From: BMS3ABIN04 sp964553325
Lineage (GTDB): Bacteria; Bacteroidota; Ignavibacteria; Ignavibacteriales; Melioribacteraceae
Length of the DNA: 64,000 bases
Direction: 5' to 3'
Assembly: GCA_964553325.1 (NCBI GenBank)
Contig: CAZKKI010000025.1
Coordinates: forward strand, 1 to 64,000
Shown here: positions 17,329 through 26,758 of the stretch, piece after piece
How positions within the stretch are numbered: the stretch's first letter is position 1
How the letters are laid out: every line of letters begins with the position of its first letter
Made by a program: the position numbers and the translations under genes
Notes under the pieces: model-generated
Databases searched by the model: none
Seen by the model: only the letters and a program-made list of their open reading frames with translations
What the model was told of the DNA's origin: nothing

Positions 17329-18681
17329 ATGTTATCCGGAGATTTATATAGTATTTTAATATTGTTTACCGCGGCGGTCGTAGGAATTAGTGTTTTTTAT
17401 ATTTGCTATAAAAGATTCGAGTTTGCAATATTCCTTTTTCTCTTAACACCGTGGATTTTTTCCGCATTTTATACAAATTATCCGGAATGGATAAATTACG
17501 AACTTCAAACCGGAATTAACGGATACTTGAGAGGAGGAGCTCTTGCACTCCTCGGTATTGCGGGTGTTTTGAAATTTATTACGAAATGGCCTCAACATCG
17601 CGGAAAAATAGCTCTGCCTTTTATTTTGCTTGCGATTTTCTTAGGATTAGCGTTCGTTTCGTATTTTTATTCATTGGATCAACGTTACACTTTTATCCGT
17701 GCCTCGTTGTTTACAACGGTATTTATGTTTTTACTCGGTCTTTACAGTTGGTTGGACAGTAAAGAGAAATTCGAATCGGCTATAAATGCTGCATACTATT
17801 ACATTTTATTTATGATCGTTATAAACTTAATTGCCCTTGTAATTCTTCCGCACAGAGTTTGGTGGTGGAAAACACCAAGCCGTTTTTTGGGATTATGGGA
17901 TCACCCGAACAGCATGGGCGGATTTTTTATGCTTTCTTACCCTGTATTGCTTTACAAATTGGAAAAAACAAGTGGCAATAAAAAAATAATCGTTCTGCTT
18001 GCAATACTTTTTGCGGTAATGATGCATTTTATTACCGGTTCGAGAACAACTTTGCTGGCTTCAATATTCGGAACCGGTATTTGGCTGTTCATGAATAGAA
18101 AATGGACAAAATTAATCTACATGACGTTGGTTTTAAGTGTGTTCGCATTTTTAATATTGCAATTTATTCCTTCAAGTTTCCAACGGGGTGAAGGCAGCGG
18201 AATTGCCACATTAACCGAAAGAGAAGACTTATGGCAAGGCGCGTACCTTTTAATCAAACAAAATTTGCTAAAAGGTTACGGATACGGAGTGGAAGCTAAA
18301 ATTTTCGCTTCGCAAAAGATATTCGATTTGCAAGGTAAATTTTTCATAGCAAGCGCCCAACAACCTTTACACAACGGATTTTTATCTATTCTCGCCGGCG
18401 GTGGAATTTTTGTTTTCATGCTTTGGCTTGGAATTATATTTATTCCTATCTTTAAGTTTAAAAATATTAATGATTTACCTCTACAATCTTTTGTATATAC
18501 GATTTTTCTGGTCGTATTACTTACGAATATTACCGAAAACTCGCTTACCGGCTATATGTCGGAAACAGACGTGTTTTTTTGGTTTGCTTGGGTAGTCGGA
18601 ATAAAAGCCGCACAATTAAAAACCGGCGACGATAAAGAACAAGTTCATATAGAAGATAAATTGGTATTGGAAAAAGCATAG
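17329..18681 (+). CDS. Wzy polymerase / O-antigen ligase family protein
   Basis: 450 residues, about 12 membrane segments, with a large loop in the second half containing the Wzy_C-type HNGFLSILAGGG segment near 345-356 and an upstream GSRTTLLAS (about 238-246). This matches the O-antigen ligase/polymerase superfamily (PF04932), whose members either polymerise or ligate lipid-linked glycans; sequence alone does not tell which. Position next to the flippase, in a locus with Wzc and a Wza-like protein, favours polymerase. The next gene follows after 8 bases. Confidence 0.85.
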   Translation: MLSGDLYSILILFTAAVVGISVFYICYKRFEFAIFLFLLTPWIFSAFYTNYPEWINYELQTGINGYLRGGALALLGIAGVLKFITKWPQHRGKIALPFILLAIFLGLAFVSYFYSLDQRYTFIRASLFTTVFMFLLGLYSWLDSKEKFESAINAAYYYILFMIVINLIALVILPHRVWWWKTPSRFLGLWDHPNSMGGFFMLSYPVLLYKLEKTSGNKKIIVLLAILFAVMMHFITGSRTTLLASIFGTGIWLFMNRKWTKLIYMTLVLSVFAFLILQFIPSSFQRGEGSGIATLTEREDLWQGAYLLIKQNLLKGYGYGVEAKIFASQKIFDLQGKFFIASAQQPLHNGFLSILAGGGIFVFMLWLGIIFIPIFKFKNINDLPLQSFVYTIFLVVLLTNITENSLTGYMSETDVFFWFAWVVGIKAAQLKTGDDKEQVHIEDKLVLEKA

Positions 18682-18689
18682 AGCGGAAA

Positions 18690-19556
18690 ATGAAAAAATA
18701 CGTTTTAATTACAGCTGCGCGAAATGAACAAAATTTCATCGAAAGCACTATTAATTCGGTAATCAGACAAACGATAAAACCTGTAAAATGGATTATTGTT
18801 GATGATAACTCAACCGATAAAACCGCCGAGATTGTAAGCGCATATCAAAAAAGATTTGATTTTATACAACTTGCTCAAATAAAAGATCAAAATCAAAACA
18901 GAAATTTCGCTTCCAAAGTTTATGCTATAAATCACGGAGTAAAACAGCTCGAAGGAGTTGAATACGATTTTATAGGAATCCTCGATGCCGATGTAACATT
19001 CGATATCGATCACTACGAACGGATTTTGTCCAAGTTCGAAAAAAATCCGAGGCTCGGTTTGGCGGGCGGTGAATTTTACGATGTTTACGACGGTAAATTG
19101 AATCCGATTTTCAAAAGCTCCGGAAGCGTTAGAGGTGCAACCGCCATTTTCAGAAGAGAATGCTTCGAAGATACAGGTGGCTTTACACCGTTAAAATACG
19201 GCGGCGAAGATGCGGTAATCGAAGCGGCCGCAAGAATGCACGGTTGGGAAGTAAAATCCTTTACCGATACGGTTATTCTTCACCACAGACGAACCGGTAG
19301 TGAAACTTTCAGCATTTGGAAACGTAAATTTTACGACGGTAGAATCGCTTATTCAATGGGTTACCATCCGCTGTTTCAATTTTTGAAATCTTTTCACCGG
19401 TTTATGGAAAAACCTTATATACTCGGCGGATTGTTCATGCTTGCTGGTTTTTTCTGGTCGTATGTTAACAAACACGAACGATATGTTTCGAACGAATTTA
19501 TTAACCATATTCGCAAGGAACAACTGAATAGAATCAAGCGCTTTTCAATTAACTAA
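18690..19556 (+). CDS. Family 2 glycosyltransferase
   Basis: 288 residues of GT-A fold. Motifs are ITAARNEQNFI near the N-terminus, VDDNSTD (about 37-43) and the metal-binding ILDADVTF (about 96-103). A later GGEDAVIEAAARMHGW gives the catalytic acidic and acceptor-site part (ED/GW). No obvious membrane anchor except one weak hydrophobic stretch near the C-terminus (YILGGLFMLAGFFWSYV). Adds one sugar of the repeat unit; donor and linkage are unknown. Confidence 0.85.
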   Translation: MKKYVLITAARNEQNFIESTINSVIRQTIKPVKWIIVDDNSTDKTAEIVSAYQKRFDFIQLAQIKDQNQNRNFASKVYAINHGVKQLEGVEYDFIGILDADVTFDIDHYERILSKFEKNPRLGLAGGEFYDVYDGKLNPIFKSSGSVRGATAIFRRECFEDTGGFTPLKYGGEDAVIEAAARMHGWEVKSFTDTVILHHRRTGSETFSIWKRKFYDGRIAYSMGYHPLFQFLKSFHRFMEKPYILGGLFMLAGFFWSYVNKHERYVSNEFINHIRKEQLNRIKRFSIN

Positions 19557-19569
19557 AATCCCCCTTCGA

Positions 19570-20343
19570 ATGAAAAGAATTATAAAACTACTAATAAGTT
19601 TTCTTTATCTGCCGGTAAACAAAATAATAACCTTTAATTCTCCGCTTCATTCCGTTTTTTATTTTCATTCGGTCTATAATGAAAACCGCCGACGTTTTGA
19701 AGAACAAATAAAATTTATTAAACGATATGCCACCCCAATAAATTTAGCCGGTGACCGTGATTTGGAACCGAATAAAAAATACTTTTCACTAACTTTTGAC
19801 GACGGTTTCCAAAACTTATTGGATAACGTGTTACCGTTTTTGGAAAATGAAAATTTACCGGCAACCATTTTCATACCGACAGATTATATCGGTAAACAAC
19901 CGAAGTGGTTAATTTCGAACAAGATTTATGAAAAGGATAAGTCCGAATTAATAATGACCGAAGAACAAATTAAAAATTTGAACAAGAATCTGTTTTCAAT
20001 CGGTTCGCATACTTGTTCGCATCCGTATTTATCAAAATTATCCGACACCGAAATAACAAGGGAATTAAGCGAATCGAAAAGTATTTTGGAATCGATTGTG
20101 AATTATAAAATAGATATGTTGAGTTTCCCCCACGGCGATTATTCCGAAAAAGTAATTGAGATTGCCGAATCGTTAGGTTATGGTAAAATGTTCGGAGTTA
20201 TTGCCGACAATACAAATTACAAGGACAAACTGATCGGTAGAATATTCGTGTCCCAAGACGAATGGAAATTCGAACTTTGGTTAAAAATAAATGGTGGTTA
20301 TAATTGGCAGCAGTTAGTCCGCAAACTAAAGGGTTCTACTTAA
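19570..20343 (+). CDS. Polysaccharide deacetylase (NodB fold), second copy
   Basis: 257 residues. Motif 1 is SLTFDDGF (73-80), with the catalytic and metal aspartates; motif 2 is SHTCSH (146-151), with both metal-binding histidines. SFPHGDYS follows near 185. All expected residues are present. The layout is closer to the IcaB/PgaB-like branch than to the first deacetylase at 7819. An N-terminal hydrophobic stretch (IIKLLISFLYLPV) could be a weak membrane anchor. The gene overlaps the next frame by 40 bases. Confidence 0.85.
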   Translation: MKRIIKLLISFLYLPVNKIITFNSPLHSVFYFHSVYNENRRRFEEQIKFIKRYATPINLAGDRDLEPNKKYFSLTFDDGFQNLLDNVLPFLENENLPATIFIPTDYIGKQPKWLISNKIYEKDKSELIMTEEQIKNLNKNLFSIGSHTCSHPYLSKLSDTEITRELSESKSILESIVNYKIDMLSFPHGDYSEKVIEIAESLGYGKMFGVIADNTNYKDKLIGRIFVSQDEWKFELWLKINGGYNWQQLVRKLKGST

Positions 20344-21419
20344 CCTCTTCGCTTCATTCAACCGATTATGAGCAAATCATAACCGAGAATACCATTCGAA
20401 CAGAAATAACGCTTAAAAGCGAAACGGAATGGTTATCAATCATCGAACAATTCGAAGATGCCAATTTTTATCAGACAAGGACTTTCGGAAAACATTCCCT
20501 TGGCGGCAGCGAGCTCGAGCATTTTATAGTAAAACATAACGGCAAAATCATTGGTGCCGCCGAAGTAAGAATCCTAACGGTAAAATTTCTCAAACGAGGA
20601 ATTGCTTATATCCGTTGGGGACCTTTGTGGAAATTAAAAAACCACGAGAACGATTTCGGTAAACTTTTACTGATATTAAAAGAATTGAGGAAAGAATATG
20701 TAATAAAACGAAAGCTCAAATTGCGTATTTTCCCGGAATGTTATAAAAACGGCAGCGGTTTTTTGATCGATATTTACCGCAAAGCCGGTTTTAAACTGAA
20801 CAAGAATAGCTCCGCCGAAAAAACAATTATTCTCGATATCAGACCAGAATTAAATACAATAAAAAATAACTTCAAACGTAAGTGGCGGGCAAATCTCAAA
20901 AAGGCCGAAAAAAATAATATTGAAATTATCGAAGGATACGGCAACGATTTATTCGAAAGGTTTTTTAGCATTTACCAAGAAATGCACAAATTAAAAAATT
21001 TTAAAGAGAACATAGACGTTAAATCTTTCGCCGAAATGCAACACGAGTTACCAGATAAATATAAAATGCGCGTGTTTCTTGCCCGCCATAACGGAAAGCC
21101 GGCCGCGGCTTTGGTTGGTACGGCAATCGGGAAAACCGGCATTTGCCTTTTGGCGGCTTCGAACAAATTAGGCAGAGAAGTCAGAGCTTCATTCAAACTC
21201 CATCTACGGATGATTAAATGGCTAAAAGAAATGGGATGCGATTATTACGATGTTGGAGGCATAGACAAAGAAAAAAACCCCGGTGGTTACAGATTCAAAT
21301 CGGGTATAAACGGAAAAGAAGTAACATTTATCGGAACATTCGATTCTTGTATTTGTCCGATAAGTTGGATGATTACAAAGTTCGGAGAATTATTTATTAA
21401 GTTAAAATCAATGTTTTAA
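20304..21419 (+). CDS. FemAB-like aminoacyltransferase/GNAT protein, copy 1
   Basis: Up to 371 residues. The FemAB fold is a pair of GNAT domains that transfer amino acids or acyl groups to peptidoglycan or polysaccharide precursors. Marker segments are RGIAYIRWGPLW (about 95-106), RKWRANLKKAEKN (about 193-205) and YDVGGIDKEKNPGGYRFK near the C-terminus. There is no in-frame ATG before the conserved region. TTG at 20304 is the only conventional start, and GGTGG lies seven bases before it. Homology with copy 2 begins only at about residue 34, so the true start is uncertain. It resembles FemAB proteins of exosortase-associated polysaccharide loci. Confidence 0.75.
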   Translation: MAAVSPQTKGFYLTSSLHSTDYEQIITENTIRTEITLKSETEWLSIIEQFEDANFYQTRTFGKHSLGGSELEHFIVKHNGKIIGAAEVRILTVKFLKRGIAYIRWGPLWKLKNHENDFGKLLLILKELRKEYVIKRKLKLRIFPECYKNGSGFLIDIYRKAGFKLNKNSSAEKTIILDIRPELNTIKNNFKRKWRANLKKAEKNNIEIIEGYGNDLFERFFSIYQEMHKLKNFKENIDVKSFAEMQHELPDKYKMRVFLARHNGKPAAALVGTAIGKTGICLLAASNKLGREVRASFKLHLRMIKWLKEMGCDYYDVGGIDKEKNPGGYRFKSGINGKEVTFIGTFDSCICPISWMITKFGELFIKLKSMF

Positions 21420-21475
21420 TTATATTTGAGAAGTGAAATTAAGACAATCAGTCGGAATAAAACAGAGATCATGCA

Positions 21476-22468
21476 TTGAAAATATATAACGACAACTACG
21501 GAAATTGGGACGACCTTCTCTCATTGTTCGATGATTCCAATATTTATCAAACTTCTGCTTTCGGAAAATTTTCGCAAGGCGGAAACAAATTAGAATATTG
21601 TGTAATCGAAAAAGAAGGCGAAGTTTCAGCAATTGCTCAAGTAAGAATAAAAACCATTCCGATTCTAAACAGAGGCATTGCTTATATTCGTTGGGGACCC
21701 CTTTGGCAATTGCGAAATCGATCGCCGGAACCGGAAAACTTGCGGGTTGCTCTTCAAGAACTTCACGCCGAATACGTTGTAAAACGGAAGCTGGTTTTAC
21801 GTATTATGCCGAACATTACGGATAAGGCCGAAATATTTTCAAGCTCGGGCTTCGAAAAGTTTACTAACCATAAACCTTACAGAACATTTGTGGTCGATAT
21901 AAGCGAATCTCCCGAAGAAATAAGAAAACGTTTTAGGAAAAAGTGGAGATACAGTTTAAAACAAGCCGAGAAAAAAGGCGTTGCGGTTAAAAGCGGCAGC
22001 TCCCTTGAGATGTTCGATACGTTTCTTAATTTGTACCGCTCAATGCACAACCGTAAAAAATTCAAGGAATTTGTAGATGTAAATTCGTTCAGAAATATTC
22101 AACAATTATTATCCCCTCAAAATAAAATGAAAATCTTCATCGCTTATTTCGAAAACAATCCGGTTGCATCCATTGTAGTTTCGGGAATGGGCAATACGGG
22201 TATTTACTTGCTGGGCGGCTCGAACGAAATCGGATTAAAATATTCCGCTTCTTATTTATTGCAATGGAAAGCGATTGAATGGCTGAAAGAAAAAGGAATT
22301 CGATTTTACGATCTCGGTGGAATTGACCCGGATGCAAATCCCGGGGTTTATACATTCAAAAAAGGCATGGGCGGTGAAGACGTTAGTTTTATCGGTACGT
22401 ACGAAGCTTCCGAAAATATTGCGAGCAAGTTGGTTGTTACTTTGGGTGAACGGTTAAAAAACGATTAA
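21476..22468 (+). CDS. FemAB-like aminoacyltransferase/GNAT protein, copy 2
   Basis: 330 residues, a tandem paralogue of the preceding gene. Shared landmarks in the same order are YQTSAFGKFSQGG, RGIAYIRWGPLW, FRKKWRYSLKQAEKKG, a HNRKKFKEFVDVNSF segment and YDLGGIDPDANPGVYTFKKG. The start is TTG at 21476, aligned with the conserved N-terminus of the family; no ATG is available. It is the last gene of the plus-strand locus. Its TAA overlaps the stop of the opposing beta-helix gene. Transfer of an amino acid or other acyl group to a free amino sugar left by the deacetylases is a fair guess, not shown. Confidence 0.78.
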   Translation: MKIYNDNYGNWDDLLSLFDDSNIYQTSAFGKFSQGGNKLEYCVIEKEGEVSAIAQVRIKTIPILNRGIAYIRWGPLWQLRNRSPEPENLRVALQELHAEYVVKRKLVLRIMPNITDKAEIFSSSGFEKFTNHKPYRTFVVDISESPEEIRKRFRKKWRYSLKQAEKKGVAVKSGSSLEMFDTFLNLYRSMHNRKKFKEFVDVNSFRNIQQLLSPQNKMKIFIAYFENNPVASIVVSGMGNTGIYLLGGSNEIGLKYSASYLLQWKAIEWLKEKGIRFYDLGGIDPDANPGVYTFKKGMGGEDVSFIGTYEASENIASKLVVTLGERLKND

Positions 22469-23973
22469 AAACATTCATAAGCACCTATATCAATTTTCTC
22501 ATCGTCTAATTTCTTATTTCCATAATCTTTTTGCAGTCCGACATACTTCCCTTTGTTTACACAAGGTGAATTTTCAGTCAACTTTAACTCACGGGTTAAC
22601 AAAGGATCGGCATTTATCCCGTGTTTGTCGAAACCGGTTTTCAAAACATAAACATTCCAATCGCCAAAATACTCTCCGGCAACCCAAGCCAGGTTACCGC
22701 TTCTTCTAAACCAACAATTGTAATCCACTTTTTTATTTACCGGATTATGTATAAAAATAATCGCATAATAATTATCGCCGAGACCGATATTATTATACAT
22801 TTCCACATAACCGGAATCGTTATCCAGAGTAAAGCAAGTGCTTAACGGTTGATAAACAGTATTATTAAAAATATATACACTGTCCGTATTGTCTTGAACG
22901 CTTATCCCTATTCCTTTCGTATTAAATAATATATTGTAATATACTTCCACGTTTTCGATTTTTCCGCCGTTGAAAGCGTAAAACTGTATTCCGACTTCCT
23001 TGCCGTTGAAATTTAAGTTATCGTAAACTTTGTTAAAACGTACGACGGTATTTTTTAAAGTATGCAAAGAATCGCCGTTATTCATAACGTCGATTCCGGT
23101 GTGGTAATTATCGAAAACAGTATTATGCTCGATTATATTGTTCGAAACCGGCGCATTTCCGAAAGCGGAAAGATATAAACCGTGTTGACCGTTTTCATAC
23201 AGAATATTTTTAGTGAACAGACCGTTTTCACCTTCGTACTGGATTCCTTGACCGTCGCTTTCATCCGTTGCACCGTTATGATGTGAAACACAATTTTCGA
23301 TTATCCAATCTTCTCCACCAACGATACGAATACCGGCATTTTTAGTGAAAAGCAATTCGAAATTTTCAATCTTAATTTTTCCGGCGCCTTTTCCGTACCA
23401 GCCGGAAACAATTCCGAAATCCCTTACGGACAACTCAACGGATAAAAATTTCCTTGCCGGATTTTCGATTCCGTAAACATAAACATACCTTCCGTCTATA
23501 AAAAAATCACCATCGCTGTTTAGCTCATCGATTCCGTTCTTTTTATTTCCCCAATGAATTGTATCGGCCGAAACAAACCATAGCCAGTTTCCGGTAGTAT
23601 CCGCTTTTACTTTCCAAACCGTAGAATTCAATGGAACAAACTTTTTAAGCATAACGGAGCCCAATATTTTAGGGCGTTTGCCGGTTCCATAGCTTCCGAA
23701 TGTAATATAGTTTAGGGAATCGCCGGACGAGTAAATAATTAATTCTTCCCGCCATTCCGAACCGCATTTGAACAGAATGCTGTCGCCCGGAAAAAATTTT
23801 TGAGAATTAACTTTTGCTATACTTTTCCACGCTGAATCGATTGCAGTTCCCGGATTACCGTCACTACCCTTCCGCGAATCGACGTAGTAAGTTTTAGCGT
23901 TTGTAACGCTGTAACCGAAAACAAATATAAAAACAAAAAGGTGTCCGATGAACACCTTTTTAATATTAATCAT
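22465..23973 (-). CDS. Secreted right-handed parallel beta-helix protein
   Basis: 502 residues with a signal peptide (about 1-26, cut after VTNA), then KTYYVDSRKGSDGNPGT, the usual opening of NosD/pectate-lyase-like beta-helix proteins. Many short repeats with asparagine turns (for example NNIIEHNTVFDNYHTGIDV) run through 200-420. Such proteins in exopolysaccharide loci include lyases and alginate epimerase-like enzymes (AlgG-like). No catalytic triad can be assigned by eye, so the enzymatic role is open. No T9SS sorting domain. It is the last gene of the second locus. Confidence 0.75.
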   Translation of the reverse strand: MINIKKVFIGHLFVFIFVFGYSVTNAKTYYVDSRKGSDGNPGTAIDSAWKSIAKVNSQKFFPGDSILFKCGSEWREELIIYSSGDSLNYITFGSYGTGKRPKILGSVMLKKFVPLNSTVWKVKADTTGNWLWFVSADTIHWGNKKNGIDELNSDGDFFIDGRYVYVYGIENPARKFLSVELSVRDFGIVSGWYGKGAGKIKIENFELLFTKNAGIRIVGGEDWIIENCVSHHNGATDESDGQGIQYEGENGLFTKNILYENGQHGLYLSAFGNAPVSNNIIEHNTVFDNYHTGIDVMNNGDSLHTLKNTVVRFNKVYDNLNFNGKEVGIQFYAFNGGKIENVEVYYNILFNTKGIGISVQDNTDSVYIFNNTVYQPLSTCFTLDNDSGYVEMYNNIGLGDNYYAIIFIHNPVNKKVDYNCWFRRSGNLAWVAGEYFGDWNVYVLKTGFDKHGINADPLLTRELKLTENSPCVNKGKYVGLQKDYGNKKLDDEKIDIGAYECF

Positions 23974-23986
23974 ATTGGTTGAAACA

Positions 23987-25081
23987 TTAGTTAAGTTTAT
24001 CGACTAAAATAGCAGCGATCCTTTCTGCCGCTTTACCGTCCCAAAGTTCGGGAATTTTACCTTCTTTTTTCTTTCCGTCAAGAACTTCCAGCGCGGTTTG
24101 TTCCGCTTTTTGCAAATCATTGCCGAGTAATTGATTGGTGCCGACTTCAACCGTAACCGGTCTTTCAGTGGATGTACGCAATGTAATGCATTGTACTCCA
24201 AGATAAGTCGATTCCTCTTGGATCCCGCCGCTGTCGGTCAAAATCAATTCGGCGTTTTTCGTCAATGTTAGAAAATCTATATATCCGATTGGATCGGTAA
24301 GAATTAAATTATTATTATCTTCATTTAGTAAATTATAATCGTTTAAGTTCTTACGTGTTCGCGGATGTATCGGGAAAATAACTTTTCTTTTTTCACTTAA
24401 TCTTTCCAGCATTCCGATTAATTTCGTAAGTTGCTCTTTGGAATCCACATTGCTCGGGCGGTGCAATGTGACAAGCAAATAATTTTGCGGTTCCAGTCCG
24501 AAATCCGAAAGAATTGATCTACCGTTGGTTTTTTCGAGGTAATAAACAAGACTGTCTATCATAACGTTCCCGACAAAAAATACTTTTGAGTCGTCAACGC
24601 CTTCGTTCTTTAAATTTTCCAATCCGCTTTTTTCCGTTACGAAAAGATAATCCGAAATCGCATCGGTGAGTACACGATTAACTTCTTCCGGCATTTTACG
24701 ATCGAAACTTCTTAAGCCCGCTTCGACGTGTACAACTTTAATATGCAATTTAGCAGCGGTTAAACTGCAAGCAATGGTCGAATTTACATCGCCAACGACC
24801 AAAATCATATCCGGCTTTTCCTGCAACAACACTTTTTCAAATTCCATCATTACCTTTGCGGTTTGTTCCGCGTGGCTACCGCTTCCTACTCCCAAGTAAA
24901 AATCGGGTTTGGGTAATTCCAGATCGTCGAAAAAAACTTTTGACATTTTTTCATCGTAGTGTTGACCGGTATGACAAATTAGATGCTGAACCTTGTCTTT
25001 GTATTTTTGAAATGCTCTGTGAATCGGGGCGATTTTCATAAAATTCGGCCGTGCGCCCACAACGGAAATTATTTTTTTCAA
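23987..25081 (-). CDS. UDP-N-acetylglucosamine 2-epimerase family protein, second copy
   Basis: 364 residues, same fold as WecB but a diverged branch: GARPNFMK (9-16), GDVNST (97-102), HVEAGLR (118-124), PEEVNR (131-136) and DSGGIQEE in the C-terminal half. The GARPNFMK opening is like WbpI-type epimerases, which act on UDP-2,3-diacetamido sugars, rather than GTRPEAIK of the copy at 4229. The UDP-sugar dehydrogenase of this locus is also closer to WbpA/TviB. The other enzymes of the diacetamido pathway are not in the window, so plain UDP-GlcNAc epimerisation remains possible. Confidence 0.8.
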   Translation of the reverse strand: MKKIISVVGARPNFMKIAPIHRAFQKYKDKVQHLICHTGQHYDEKMSKVFFDDLELPKPDFYLGVGSGSHAEQTAKVMMEFEKVLLQEKPDMILVVGDVNSTIACSLTAAKLHIKVVHVEAGLRSFDRKMPEEVNRVLTDAISDYLFVTEKSGLENLKNEGVDDSKVFFVGNVMIDSLVYYLEKTNGRSILSDFGLEPQNYLLVTLHRPSNVDSKEQLTKLIGMLERLSEKRKVIFPIHPRTRKNLNDYNLLNEDNNNLILTDPIGYIDFLTLTKNAELILTDSGGIQEESTYLGVQCITLRTSTERPVTVEVGTNQLLGNDLQKAEQTALEVLDGKKKEGKIPELWDGKAAERIAAILVDKLN

Positions 25082-25104
25082 CTTAACCTCATTTATTTAG
25101 CAAA

Positions 25105-26730
25105 TTATAAACCGTAATATAGAGAAAAAGAAAAATTTTCAAAGTGATTTATTACAAAATTATTTTTGCTTTCTTCCGTTTTCTTCCATGAATAAACAAA
25201 TCCGGTTTCCGCGAACAGATCATGTATCAACTCATATTTTAAATTTAAACCGATTTCGGAATAATATTTTTTCAATCCGAATAAAAATCCGGGTTGCGGC
25301 AACGAATACTGTTGCTCAGCGGTTCCTTCGCTTCCTTTCCGGATAAAATAACCCCACAACGTAGATTGTAAACCGCGTAAGAACCTGTAATTTATCGAAC
25401 CATAAACAATATCGGCATTCGAACCGATCCAATGACCCAACAGATACGAATGATTTTCATACGTCTGGGTTTGGATAAAATTGGCGTAAACAAACGGATT
25501 AATCCGTGTATATTCAAAACCAATCGTTAAATTTTCAAAAGGTAAATCAACCGTTTCGAATCCGATAGTAAAACCGGTTTGATTTTTCCGTTGTTCCTCA
25601 TCGAAAATTTTGGTAAAAGATATTTCGTCTATGAAAACCGTTATCCACAATCGTGTGTTTTTCAAAATATTTCTCGAACTAATGTTTACGAAAAACTGAG
25701 CGTTATCGCCTTGCGTAATATCGTATTTACTTAAATAATGATCCGCCGCCTTGAAAAACATTATGGGAATAAGATAAACCGGTTCGAACCTGTCGCTGTA
25801 AATCATCGATTCGCCCAGCGAAAAGGATAACCCGTTAAAAGGCAAAAGCGAAACCGTATGCGAAACAAAATATTTTTCTCTGGTTGTCCTTCTTTCATAT
25901 AAATTTGCAGAATATGTTTTTGTAGAATCGATTACATCCGAAGAAAGTTTAGCGTGAATGTAATTAAACCGCAACCAGTTAGCGGGATTAATATCCAAAC
26001 GCAAATAAGGGAACGAAGGAGCTTTAGACGATAAAACAATCTTCCCGCTTCTTCCGTAACCCCATTCCAAAAAATCTTTACCAAGCGAAAATCCGCCCCA
26101 GCTCCACGAGACACCCAAATTCACATTGATTTCACTGTATTCGATAGTGTTACCGGTTTTATTATTGATGATTATTCCGGTTTGAGGAGTAAAAGACTTT
26201 TTAACATCAACGGTGTTACCACTTTCACCGTTATCTCTAAAAGCAAAGTTAAATCCCAAAAAGGAATTCAAATATCCGTAAAATCTAATTCCGTTCCAGC
26301 GGTGAAAATTAAATTCGTTTTCCCGCGAAAAGATTTTAATACCGGCAACCGGTTCGACGTTTATTTTCAGCAGATCACCGGAATAACCGAAAAATCTGAA
26401 TCTGGAAAGTTTATCTTTTCTTAGTATCGTTTTAACCGGCGTGTCATCGCTTTCCAAACTGTAATCGGCAAGGAAAAATGCAAGTTCCTCTTTCTCCAAG
26501 TCCGTTAACTTACGAAGTTTTTCTTTTGCTTCCGTCAATTTCGTATAAACCGTTTTTCTTGAAAGTGGTAAAATCAAATCGTCGAATTTTATTATACCTT
26601 TGTTACTTAACCTTTCCAGAAAGTTATAAACTTCCTTGTAAAGCGGTTCGTTGACAACTTGAGCTTTTATACCGCTAAAACAAAACATGAATAAAATAAA
26701 AGCCGAAATTCTTAGCAAAGAATTTGTCAT
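25105..26730 (-). CDS. Wzi-like capsule assembly outer-membrane protein
   Basis: 541 residues from the ATG at 26730, where a signal peptide begins (MTNSLLRISAFILFMFCFSG). The frame runs on to 26796, overlapping the preceding gene, which is less likely. An alpha-helical N-terminal part (about 25-110) is followed by long amphipathic beta-strands with aromatic ends, fitting the 18-strand barrel of Wzi, which holds capsule at the cell surface. The last residues (FSFSLYYGL) look like a barrel-closing strand. It belongs to PF14052-type proteins by overall look; I could not check this. Its position beside the initiating transferase supports capsule attachment. Confidence 0.75.
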   Translation of the reverse strand: MTNSLLRISAFILFMFCFSGIKAQVVNEPLYKEVYNFLERLSNKGIIKFDDLILPLSRKTVYTKLTEAKEKLRKLTDLEKEELAFFLADYSLESDDTPVKTILRKDKLSRFRFFGYSGDLLKINVEPVAGIKIFSRENEFNFHRWNGIRFYGYLNSFLGFNFAFRDNGESGNTVDVKKSFTPQTGIIINNKTGNTIEYSEINVNLGVSWSWGGFSLGKDFLEWGYGRSGKIVLSSKAPSFPYLRLDINPANWLRFNYIHAKLSSDVIDSTKTYSANLYERRTTREKYFVSHTVSLLPFNGLSFSLGESMIYSDRFEPVYLIPIMFFKAADHYLSKYDITQGDNAQFFVNISSRNILKNTRLWITVFIDEISFTKIFDEEQRKNQTGFTIGFETVDLPFENLTIGFEYTRINPFVYANFIQTQTYENHSYLLGHWIGSNADIVYGSINYRFLRGLQSTLWGYFIRKGSEGTAEQQYSLPQPGFLFGLKKYYSEIGLNLKYELIHDLFAETGFVYSWKKTEESKNNFVINHFENFSFSLYYGL

Positions 26731-26758
26731 GGAGGAAAAAACGGAATGCTTGCTTAGA

